This document shows positions 48,207 through 58,089 of a stretch of 64,000 bases of DNA, piece after piece. The notes under the pieces are model-generated. The model had not been told where the DNA came from and did not search any database. It saw only the letters and a list, made by a program, of their open reading frames with translations. A program made the position numbers and the translations under genes. Every line of letters starts with the position of its first letter. Position 1 is the first letter of the stretch. Source of the stretch: Denitratimonas tolerans (GTDB lineage Bacteria; Pseudomonadota; Gammaproteobacteria; Xanthomonadales; Xanthomonadaceae); the NCBI RefSeq assembly GCF_037203605.1, contig NZ_JBBDHC010000013.1, forward strand, positions 1-64,000, in the 5' to 3' direction.

Positions 48207-49262
48207 ATGGCCCCGACGCCACCGCCGCTTGATCCCGCCCTCGAACGCCTGGTGCGCACCATGCCCAAGGCCGAGCTGCACATCCACATCGAAGGCTCGC
48301 TGGAGCCCGAGCTCATCTTCGTGCTGGCGCAGCGCAACGGGGTGAGCCTGCCGTATCCGAGCGTGGAGGCGCTGCGCGCCGCCTACGCCTTCACCGACCT
48401 GCAAAGTTTTCTGGACATCTACTATGCCGGTGCCGGCGTGCTCGTGACCGAGCAGGATTTCTTCGACATGGCCTGGGCGTACCTGGAGCGCGCCCGCGCC
48501 GACGGCATCACACGCGCGGAAATCTTCTTCGATCCGCAGACCCACACCGAGCGCGGCGTGCCGTTTTCCACCGTGATCGGCGGCCTGGCCCGGGCTTGCG
48601 ACGAGGCACGCGGCGCGCTGGGGGTGAACGCCGCGCTGATCCTGTGCTTCCTGCGCCATCTCTCCGAAGAAGCCGCCCTCGCCACGCTGGAACAGGCCCT
48701 GCCGTACCGCGACCGATTCATCGGCGTGGGGCTGGATTCGAGCGAGGTCGGCCACCCGCCGGAGAAGTTCGCGCGGGTGTTCGCCAAGGCGCGCGACCTC
48801 GGCCTTCGCCGCGTCGCGCACGCCGGCGAGGAAGGCCCGCCCGCCTACATCCGGAGTGCGCTCGACGTGCTCCACGCCGAGCGCATCGACCACGGCGTGC
48901 AGTCGCTCAAGGATCCCGCACTCGTCGCGCGGCTCAAGGCCGAACGCATTCCGCTCACCGTCTGCCCGCTGTCGAACGTCAAGCTGTGCGTATTCGAGGA
49001 TCTTTCCCGCCACAACCTGCGCGAGCTGCTCGATGCCGGCCTCGTGGCAATGATCAATTCGGACGACCCGGCCTACTTCGGCGGCTACCTCAACCGGAAC
49101 TTCGTGGAAACCTTCGCCGCGCTCGGTCTGGATGCCGGCCACGCCTACCGCCTGGCGCGCAACGGTTTCGAGGCCAGTTTCGCCACGCCGGAAGAAAAGG
49201 CCGCCGACATCGCCGCGCTGGATCGGCATTTCGACGCCTGCGGCTTCGCGGCACCGGAGTGA
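48207..49262 (+). CDS. Adenine deaminase (adenosine-deaminase family)
   Basis: 351 residues. It converts adenine to hypoxanthine, the substrate of XdhAB. Zinc and catalytic motifs are ELHIHIEGSLEPEL, HAGEEGPP, SSEVGHPP and MINSDDPAYFGGY. The GLDSSEVGHPPEKFARVF and NRNFVETF segments favour the adenine deaminase subfamily over adenosine deaminase. It begins the ade-uraH-puuD gene row. Confidence 0.88.
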   Translation: MAPTPPPLDPALERLVRTMPKAELHIHIEGSLEPELIFVLAQRNGVSLPYPSVEALRAAYAFTDLQSFLDIYYAGAGVLVTEQDFFDMAWAYLERARADGITRAEIFFDPQTHTERGVPFSTVIGGLARACDEARGALGVNAALILCFLRHLSEEAALATLEQALPYRDRFIGVGLDSSEVGHPPEKFARVFAKARDLGLRRVAHAGEEGPPAYIRSALDVLHAERIDHGVQSLKDPALVARLKAERIPLTVCPLSNVKLCVFEDLSRHNLRELLDAGLVAMINSDDPAYFGGYLNRNFVETFAALGLDAGHAYRLARNGFEASFATPEEKAADIAALDRHFDACGFAAPE

Positions 49263-49267
49263 TGCAT

Positions 49268-49621
49268 ATGGGCAGGCTCACCACCCACATCCTCGACACC
49301 GCGCACGGCGGCCCCGGTGCCGGCATCGCGATTTCCCTGTTCCGCGTCGAAGGCACGCAGCGCGTGGCGCTCGGGCGCTTCACCAGCAATCTCGACGGCC
49401 GCTGCGATGCGCCGCTGCTGCAAGGCGAGGACTTCGCCGTCGGCACCTACGAACTGGATTTTGCCGTCGGCGAGTACTTCGCCAAGGCCGGCGTGGCGCT
49501 GCCGCAGCCGCCTTTCCTCGATGTGGTGACGCTGCGCTTCGGCATCGCCGATGCCGGTGCCCACTACCACGTGCCGCTGCTGGTCTCGCCCTTCAGCTAC
49601 AGCACCTATCGCGGAAGTTGA
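49268..49621 (+). CDS. uraH: 5-hydroxyisourate hydrolase (transthyretin-like)
   Basis: 117 residues from ATG 49268 (ATG 49262 is possible, but GGAG at 49256 favours 49268). LTTHILDTAHGGPGAGI and the C-terminal signature YSTYRGS are diagnostic. It hydrolyses HIU to OHCU. It lies between adenine deaminase and puuD, with a one-base gap before puuD. Confidence 0.95.
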   Translation: MGRLTTHILDTAHGGPGAGIAISLFRVEGTQRVALGRFTSNLDGRCDAPLLQGEDFAVGTYELDFAVGEYFAKAGVALPQPPFLDVVTLRFGIADAGAHYHVPLLVSPFSYSTYRGS

Positions 49622-49622
49622 T

Positions 49623-50846
49623 ATGGCGGGTTTCTGGATCGATGCAGGTGCCTTCCTGCTGCGCTGGCTGCACGTGGTGGCGGCGATCGCCTGGATCGGC
49701 GAATCGTTCTATTTCGTCGCGCTCGATCGCGGCCTGAAAGCGCCGAAGCGGGCGCAGCCAGGACTGGCCGGGGAAAGCTGGTCGGTACACGGCGGCGGCT
49801 TCTATCACAAGCAGAAATACCTGCCCGCGCCGGCGCAGCTGCCCGACGACCTGCACTGGTCCAAGTGGAAGAGCTACACCACCTGGCTGTCGGGTTTTGC
49901 CCTGTTCTCCATCGTGTACCTGGTCTCGCCCCAGGTATGGCTGGTCGATCCGCGCGTGATGGCGCTGTCGCCCACGCTGGCGGTGCTCTGCGCGCTCGCG
50001 CTGCTGCTGGGCGCGTGGCTCGCCTACGACCTGGTGTGCAGGGCGGTGGGGTTTCGCGATCGTGCGCTCGGCGCGCTGGTCGGCGTGCTGGTGCTGGCGC
50101 TGTGCCTGATCGCCACCCACCTGTTCGCCGGGCGCGCGGCCTTCCTGCTGGTGGGCGCGGCGCTGGCGACGATCATGTCGGCCAACGTGTTCTTCGTGAT
50201 CATTCCCGGCCAGAAGCGCATGGTCGCGGCGCTGGAAAAAGGCGAGCCCCCGAATCCGCTGGACGGCGCGCGCGGCAAGCAGCGTTCGGTGCACAACACC
50301 TACTTCACCCTGCCGGTGGTGTTCGCGATGCTGAGCACGCACTACGCGGCGGCGTGGTCGCATCCGCACAGCGGCCTGGTCCTGGCGCTGTTCATGGCCG
50401 CGGCGGCGGCCATCCGGCAGTTCTTCGTGCTCTGGCACAGCGGCCAGCGCGCCTGGTGGCTGCCGGCGCTGGGCGCTGCGCTGCTGCTGGCGACATTCGC
50501 GTGGCTGCGGCCGATGCCGATGCCCGCCGCGCAGTCCGCGCATCCCGAAGCCGCCGTACCGGGTGCCGGCAGCGCCGCAGTCGATGCCGCGACAAGCCTT
50601 CCCGCCGCCACCGCCACGCTGCGCGGCATCCTCGCCGAGCGCTGCGGTGCCTGCCACGCCGCGCAGCCGAGCCTGCTGGCGGCACCGGCCAAGGGACTGA
50701 GCTTCGATACGGATGACGCCATCGAACGCCATGCCGCCCTGATCCACCAGCAGGCGGTGGTGCTGAAGATCATGCCGCCCGGCAACCTGACCGAAATGAC
50801 CGATGCCGAGCGCGACCTGGTCGCGCGCTGGTTCCACGCCCGATGA
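49623..50846 (+). CDS. puuD: Membrane urate hydroxylase PuuD with cytochrome c domain
   Basis: 407 residues. The N-terminal urate oxidase domain has about eight helices; the start WLHVVAAIAWIGESFYFVAL is typical. A linker leads to a C-terminal cytochrome c domain with a heme site CGACH at residues 341-345 and axial Met in IMPPGN. It oxidises urate to HIU, which UraH then hydrolyses. The electrons go to the respiratory chain. uraD, needed to decarboxylate OHCU, is not seen next to it. Confidence 0.93.
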   Translation: MAGFWIDAGAFLLRWLHVVAAIAWIGESFYFVALDRGLKAPKRAQPGLAGESWSVHGGGFYHKQKYLPAPAQLPDDLHWSKWKSYTTWLSGFALFSIVYLVSPQVWLVDPRVMALSPTLAVLCALALLLGAWLAYDLVCRAVGFRDRALGALVGVLVLALCLIATHLFAGRAAFLLVGAALATIMSANVFFVIIPGQKRMVAALEKGEPPNPLDGARGKQRSVHNTYFTLPVVFAMLSTHYAAAWSHPHSGLVLALFMAAAAAIRQFFVLWHSGQRAWWLPALGAALLLATFAWLRPMPMPAAQSAHPEAAVPGAGSAAVDAATSLPAATATLRGILAERCGACHAAQPSLLAAPAKGLSFDTDDAIERHAALIHQQAVVLKIMPPGNLTEMTDAERDLVARWFHAR

Positions 50847-50855
50847 GCCGATGAC

Positions 50856-51539
50856 ATGAACCTGACCGAGTCCTACCGCGACTGCTTTTCACCCGAGGTG
50901 CTGGCGCGCTACCAGTTTGCCGAAACCCGTAATGCGGCACGCATCCTTGCGGTGACCAACGGTGCGGCATTCGGGCAACTGCAGGACGTGCTGCATCGAT
51001 TCGAGTTGCGGACGGATGACTTGCTCAAGCCGGGTGGTCAGGAGAGCGACTTGGCCGCAAGGTTGAACCGGATGTTCCGGGACTGCGGCTGGCGCGAGGC
51101 TCGCGTGGATACGCTGATACGGCTTTCCCTCCAGCTCACGCCACTGCCCGGTATCGGCGAGGCGCGCAGGAAGCCGATCATCACGGAAACGGTGAATAAG
51201 GGTTACGAGGTGGACAACTTCCGCGACCGCATCGCTCTGGACGTGGAGTGGAATGCCAAGGACGGCAACCTGGATCGTGACATCGGGGCATACCGCGCAC
51301 TTTACGATGCGGCGTTGATCGACGGGGGCGTGCTGGTTACGCGCACGCTGGATCTGCGAAATCTCGGGCGCGATCTGGCCAAGGAGGCAGGCGTTCCCGA
51401 GGCGCAAGCCAAGCGGATCCTCAACACCACAACCACAACTAACAGCGAAAAGCTGCTGCCGCGGCTGACACGCGGGGATGCGGGCGGATGCCCGATCCTT
51501 GCGGTGTTCATTGCGCGCGAGACGCATGTCCCCGACTAG
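50856..51539 (+). CDS. BglII/BstYI-family type II restriction endonuclease
   Basis: 227 residues. EVDNFRDRIALDVEWNAKDG, then NLDRDIGAYRAL and GGVLVTRT match the family core. The Asp in the DVEWNAKD motif and the acidic residues form the likely metal site. The C-terminus has TTTTNSEKLLPRL and GGCPILAVFI. It starts 9 bp after puuD, and an adenine methylase gene follows after 56 bp. Base use is less GC-rich than the flanks, consistent with acquisition. Recognition site unknown; by family it may be AGATCT or RGATCY. Confidence 0.82.
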   Translation: MNLTESYRDCFSPEVLARYQFAETRNAARILAVTNGAAFGQLQDVLHRFELRTDDLLKPGGQESDLAARLNRMFRDCGWREARVDTLIRLSLQLTPLPGIGEARRKPIITETVNKGYEVDNFRDRIALDVEWNAKDGNLDRDIGAYRALYDAALIDGGVLVTRTLDLRNLGRDLAKEAGVPEAQAKRILNTTTTTNSEKLLPRLTRGDAGGCPILAVFIARETHVPD

Positions 51540-51595
51540 CCGGTAGGCTCAAGATCCAATACAATTCGCTCCGAAGATCTAAATTGGGGAGAGCT

Positions 51596-52426
51596 ATGGC
51601 CGTGCCCTTGCGCGAGCAGAAGCATGACGTTCCACTGCCGCAGACAAGTGGCGGCTGGACCACCATCCTTGCCGATCCGCCGTGGCGCTTCACGAACCGC
51701 ACGGGAAAGGTTGCACCCGAACATCGTCGGCTGGACCGCTATGCCACGATGGATCTGGCGGCGATCTGCGCGCTGCCGGTCGCGGCGGTGGCTGCGAAGA
51801 ATGCGCACCTGTATCTGTGGGTGCCCAATGCGCTCCTCCCGGAAGGGCTGGAGGTGATGCGGTCTTGGGGGTTCCGCTACGTGTCCAACATCGTCTGGGC
51901 CAAGCGGCGCAAGGATGGTGGCCCGGACGGGCGTGGCGTTGGGTTCTATTTCCGTAACGTGACCGAACTGCTGCTGTTCGGGGTTCGCGGGTCATTGCGC
52001 ACGCTGGCACCGGCGCGCAGTCAGGTGAACATGATTGAAACCCGCAAGCGTGAGCACTCACGCAAGCCTGATGAGCAATACCAGCTGATCGAGGCGTGTT
52101 CGCCCGGCCCTTACCTTGAGCTGTTCGCGCGCCACCCGCCGCCGGGGTGGTCAGCCTGGGGCGCGGAGTCGGCACCCGAAATCGCGCCTCGCGGGCGTCA
52201 GCACAAGGGTTATGGAGGCGGGCCGATCCAGATGCCACTGCTGGAGCCGCATGCGCGTCTGGCCGGGAGTGATGCCCACGCGGTCGCGTATGCACTGCGT
52301 GACAAATACGAGAACGGGCATTCGATTCGTGAACTGTCGGAAGAGTCGAGCTATTCCATCACGCGGGTGCGCGGCCTGCTGCGCATGGCGGAGACGCCGC
52401 TGCGGTCGCGCGGGGGCTCGCGCTGA
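51596..52426 (+). CDS. MT-A70-type adenine methyltransferase with C-terminal HTH
   Basis: 276 residues. The catalytic DPPW motif stands in LADPPWRFTNRTG, and YLWVPNALLPEG and FYFRNVTELLLFGVRG are family segments. It probably makes N6-methyladenine to protect the site cut by the nuclease upstream. After about residue 220, a helix-turn-helix like segment (SIRELSEESSYSITRVRGLL) with a tail LRSRGGSR resembles short actinobacterial HTH proteins. This could bind the intergenic control region. GGGGAG precedes ATG 51596. Confidence 0.88.
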   Translation: MAVPLREQKHDVPLPQTSGGWTTILADPPWRFTNRTGKVAPEHRRLDRYATMDLAAICALPVAAVAAKNAHLYLWVPNALLPEGLEVMRSWGFRYVSNIVWAKRRKDGGPDGRGVGFYFRNVTELLLFGVRGSLRTLAPARSQVNMIETRKREHSRKPDEQYQLIEACSPGPYLELFARHPPPGWSAWGAESAPEIAPRGRQHKGYGGGPIQMPLLEPHARLAGSDAHAVAYALRDKYENGHSIRELSEESSYSITRVRGLLRMAETPLRSRGGSR

Positions 52427-52467
52427 CGGTGTGAAGTCCGGCGCGGTCGGGGCCTGAGGTGCGGCGC

Positions 52468-54087
52468 TCAGCCGCCCCAGCGCAGCTCGGCCAGGTCCAG
52501 CTCGCGGATGAGTTTCTGGTAGCTGGTGTCGTCGATGGTGCGTTCGCGGCGCAGTCGGGCGAGCGCGCGACGTTCGGCGGCGACGCCGATCAGGCGCAGT
52601 TCGCGCTCGATGTCGTGGGCGTGCGGCGGATGCCCGGCTTCGCCTTCGTGAGGCTGGCCGTGGCCGAGGCGGCGGCGGTAGTCCTCGGCCAGATGGGTGG
52701 CGATGGCGGCGTACAGCTCCGGGTCCGGATGCTTTGGCGTTTCGACTGCGCCGTGGTCCTCGATGGCGCGCAGTGCGGCCGCGGCGGCGGTCCGGCGCGC
52801 GGGTGCCTCGCTGGCGTGCGAATCGCCCCGGGGGATGCCGCGCAAAAGGCGCGGCAGGGCGAAGCTGGCGATGAGGAGCGAGGCGAGGATGACGCCGGCG
52901 GCGAGGAAGATCGCCAGGTCGCGGGCAGGGAAGGGCGATCCGTCGTCGAGCGTCAGCGGCAGCGTCAGGATGCCGGCGAGCGTCACGGCACCGCGCACTC
53001 CGGCCAGCGACATGGCGACGACGACGCGGCGGTCGGTGGCCGCATGCGGCAGCCCGCGCCGCCGCGCGCTCCAGGCTGAAACGCGCATGGAGGCGGCGAC
53101 CCAGGCGTAGCGCAGGCCGGCCAGGGCGCCGACCACGGCGGTGACGTAAACCGCCAGCCACCACGGGCTGGCGTGGCCGGTTTCGCCCACCACCTGGATT
53201 GCGCCATCGACCAGTGCGGGCAGCTGTTCGCCCAGCAGCACGAAGATCACCCCGTTGGTTGCGAACTGCACCGTGTCCCAGAAGGCGCGGCGCTGCACGC
53301 GGGTGCCGGCGAGCAGGCGCGTGCTTTCCAGCAGCGCCATGCTGATGCCGGCCGCGACCGCCGCGAGGATGCCCGAGGCGTCGATGGCCTCGGCCGTGAG
53401 ATAGGCCGCGAACGGAGTGAGCAGCCCGATCAGGATGCTGGAACCGGCGTCCTCGCCGATGCGCCGCTGCACCAGATCGAGCGAGCGGGTGACGCCCCAG
53501 GCGACGACCGCGCCGACCGCCAGCCCGGCCAGTGCGACCCAGACGAAGTTGAGCGCGGCCTGGGCGAGCGAGAACGAGCCGGTGAGCGCGGCGGCGACGG
53601 CAAAGCGCATGCAGACCAGGCCGGAGGCGTCGTTGAGCAGCGATTCGCCTTCCAGGACGTGCATCAGCCGGGGCGGGATCGGGGTGCGCGAGGCGATGGC
53701 CGAGACCGCGATCGGATCGGTGGGCGAGAGGATCGCCGCCGCTGCGAATGCCACCGCCCAGGGCATCGCCGGGATCATCCAGTGCAGGAACGTGCCCAGG
53801 CCCAGCACGGTGAACACCACCAGCCCCAGCGCCAGGCCGATCACCATGCCCTTGTCGCGGAACAGCCCGTCCTTGGGGATGCGCCAGCCGTCCAGGAACA
53901 ACAGCGGCGGCAGCAGCAGCAGGAAGAACACTTCCGGATTGAGCGCGACGCTTTCCCCGGTGTATTCGGCGATGCCGTAGCCCAGGGCGATCTGGATCAG
54001 CGGCAGAGGTACCCGCAGCGCCCGCGCCAGCGGCCCGCTGATCGCCACCGCCAGCAGGAACGCCAGGATGGTCATGATGGTGCTCAT
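52468..54087 (-). CDS. Na+/H+ antiporter, CPA1/NhaP family
   Basis: 539 residues with about 12 transmembrane helices. The ion-exchange motif SPTDPIAVSAI and NDASGLV are typical of CPA1 antiporters. LAGVRGAVTLAGILTLPL lies in a later helix. A cytoplasmic tail of about 130 residues is rich in His/Arg/Glu. It exchanges Na+ or K+ for protons to control pH. The start is ATG 54087, giving the MSTIMTILAFLLAVAISG helix. Confidence 0.88.
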   Translation of the reverse strand: MSTIMTILAFLLAVAISGPLARALRVPLPLIQIALGYGIAEYTGESVALNPEVFFLLLLPPLLFLDGWRIPKDGLFRDKGMVIGLALGLVVFTVLGLGTFLHWMIPAMPWAVAFAAAAILSPTDPIAVSAIASRTPIPPRLMHVLEGESLLNDASGLVCMRFAVAAALTGSFSLAQAALNFVWVALAGLAVGAVVAWGVTRSLDLVQRRIGEDAGSSILIGLLTPFAAYLTAEAIDASGILAAVAAGISMALLESTRLLAGTRVQRRAFWDTVQFATNGVIFVLLGEQLPALVDGAIQVVGETGHASPWWLAVYVTAVVGALAGLRYAWVAASMRVSAWSARRRGLPHAATDRRVVVAMSLAGVRGAVTLAGILTLPLTLDDGSPFPARDLAIFLAAGVILASLLIASFALPRLLRGIPRGDSHASEAPARRTAAAAALRAIEDHGAVETPKHPDPELYAAIATHLAEDYRRRLGHGQPHEGEAGHPPHAHDIERELRLIGVAAERRALARLRRERTIDDTSYQKLIRELDLAELRWGG

Positions 54088-54341
54088 CGGCGGGCGTGCG
54101 CTGGCGCTGGGGTGGAGGGCATGTCCGAATTCTACCCAGCGGTGCCTGTACCTGAAGCCATGCCGTTCGGCCACAATGGCCTTCCGGGTTCGACGCCCCG
54201 ATCCGACGCGGCGGGAGAATTCCGGGCGGGCCTTGCGCCCGGGTCGCGCGCCTCCGCCTGCGGCCGGGTCGCGATTGACCGTGCTGGCCGGCAGCCGCTT
54301 CCGCGCTATCCACCTTCGGGCTCACCATCAGGAGATCGACC

Positions 54342-55094
54342 ATGAAATACACCTTCAAGGGCAATGTGGCGCTGATCAGCGGCGGCGGTTCGGGCATCGG
54401 CGAGGCGGCGGCGAAGCTGCTGGCGGCCAACGGCGTCAGCGTGGTGGTGTCGGACCGCAACGCCGAGGCCGCCGAACGGGTGGTGGCGGACATCACCGCA
54501 TCCGGCGGCAAGGCCGTGGCGCACATGGGCGACGTGGCGAGGCCGGAAACCGGACAGGAAGCCGTGGACTGCGCGGTGAAGAACTTCGGCGCGCTGCATC
54601 TGGCCTTCAACAACGCAGGCGTCGGCGAGGCCACCCGCCCGCTGGCCGAAATGGACCCGCAGGAGTGGCAGCAGATCATCGACATCAACCTGGGCGGGGT
54701 GATGCACGCCATGCGCGCGCAGATTCCCGCGATGCTGGCCGCCGGCGGCGGTGCCATCGTCAACATGTCCTCGATCCTGGGCCTGGTGGGCGACCCCGGC
54801 GCGCCGGCCTACGTCGCGGCCAAGCATGGCGTTACCGGGCTGACCCGCTCGGCGGCGCTGGCCTACGCCAGTCGCGGCGTTCGCATCAATTCGATCCATC
54901 CGGGCTACATCGACACGCCGCTGCTGTCGGGCCTGGCGCCCGAGCTGATGAAGGTGCTGGTCGGCCGCCACGCCATCGGCCGCCTCGGGCAGGCGGATGA
55001 GGTGGCCCACGCCGCGACCTTCCTGCTGTCCGAAGGTGCCGGCTTCATGGTCGGTGCCACGCTGGAAGTCGACGGTGGCTACACGGCGGCCTGA
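54342..55094 (+). CDS. SDR-family oxidoreductase
   Basis: 250 residues of the classical short-chain dehydrogenase fold. The cofactor site is ISGGGSGIGEAAA, and NNAG, the active-site Tyr-Lys in YVAAKHG and the Ser in NMSSILG are all present. The ending VDGGYTAA is typical. AGGAGATCGACC before ATG is a strong ribosome site. The substrate cannot be told. A short pseudogene fragment starts at its stop codon. Confidence 0.88.
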   Translation: MKYTFKGNVALISGGGSGIGEAAAKLLAANGVSVVVSDRNAEAAERVVADITASGGKAVAHMGDVARPETGQEAVDCAVKNFGALHLAFNNAGVGEATRPLAEMDPQEWQQIIDINLGGVMHAMRAQIPAMLAAGGGAIVNMSSILGLVGDPGAPAYVAAKHGVTGLTRSAALAYASRGVRINSIHPGYIDTPLLSGLAPELMKVLVGRHAIGRLGQADEVAHAATFLLSEGAGFMVGATLEVDGGYTAA

Positions 55095-55246
55095 TGCGAA
55101 CCCATCCACCCTCGTTCCTGCCCTCGATGACCGTTGCGCGGGCGCTGGCGGCGGCCTCGTGCAGCCTGGCGGTGGGCCGGGTGCCGGCGGACGCCGCCGC
55201 TTCCGACCCGCGCGCCCTGGGCTGGATGCAGGGCTTCCCGAGCTGA
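55094..55246 (+). pseudogene. Remnant of a serine hydrolase gene (N-terminal fragment)
   Basis: A 50-residue reading frame overlaps the SDR stop codon. It has a signal-like start and the segment DPRALGWMQGFPS. DPR-LGWMQGFPP is the conserved start of secreted beta-lactamase-like (6-aminohexanoate-dimer hydrolase type) serine hydrolases. The frame stops there, and no SxxK motif follows. The rest of the 301-bp gap to tex (55247-55395) shows nothing clear. Weak but specific resemblance. Confidence 0.35.
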
Positions 55247-55395
55247 AGGACCGTGCCTTCGGTGACCGAGTACCTGATGGCGCGCGATGCCGCCGCGGGC
55301 CCGGCGGGCGGATGCCGGACGCGCCAGCGCCGGCTTCAGCCGATAGAATCCCGGCCCCTGCGCAGATTGCGCGCGTTGCATCTTCCCGAGAATTC

Positions 55396-57783
<2,388 letters not shown>

Positions 57784-57791
57784 GCGTGACG

Positions 57792-57983
57792 ATGCCGCTT
57801 CCCCTCATCCATCCCGACCACGATCCCCGGCCCGAACCGCCCGAGGCACCGCTGCCGTCGGACTGCTGCGACAGCGGCTGCAACCCCTGCGTGCACGACA
57901 GCTACGCCGAGGATCTGGCGTACTACCGCGAACAGCTCGCGGCGTGGCTCAAGCGGCACCCCGAAGCGACGGGGCGGGCGTAG
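57792..57983 (+). CDS. Small oxidoreductase-like domain protein
   Basis: 63 residues from ATG 57792, with AGGTGA as ribosome site; GTG 57780 is an alternative overlapping the tex stop. The Cys motif CCDSGCNPCVHDSY and ...EDLAYYREQLAAWLKR match the oxidoreductase-like N-terminal domain, also seen in eukaryotic proteins. It may bind metal or heme; role unknown. Its stop TAG falls inside the adjacent REP-like repeat. Confidence 0.8.
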   Translation: MPLPLIHPDHDPRPEPPEAPLPSDCCDSGCNPCVHDSYAEDLAYYREQLAAWLKRHPEATGRA

Positions 57984-58065
57984 GTCGGCCCTGCGCGGCC
58001 GACGCTGCGTGGCGGTGTGGCAGAGCGTACGTCGGGCGTAGGTCGGCCCTACGTGGCCGACGCTG
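57980..58065. repeat. Two REP-like palindromic repeats
   Basis: Two near-identical 28-bp units lie at 57980-58007 and 58038-58065, 30 bp apart. Each has the core GGTCGGCCC...GGCCGACGCTG with inverted arms GTCGGCC/GGCCGAC. Copies differ at two bases (CTGCGC versus CTACGT). A related third copy is at 36116. They lie between convergent genes, the usual place for REP/BIME elements. Confidence 0.75.
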
Positions 58066-58089
58066 GCGTCGGGGCATACCCTCGGTGCC

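Noticed and set aside
51575..51580. AGATCT in the R-M intergenic region as a special control site
   Set aside because: The same hexamer also occurs near 32444, 38419, 59616 and 61140, so its presence here is not distinctive.
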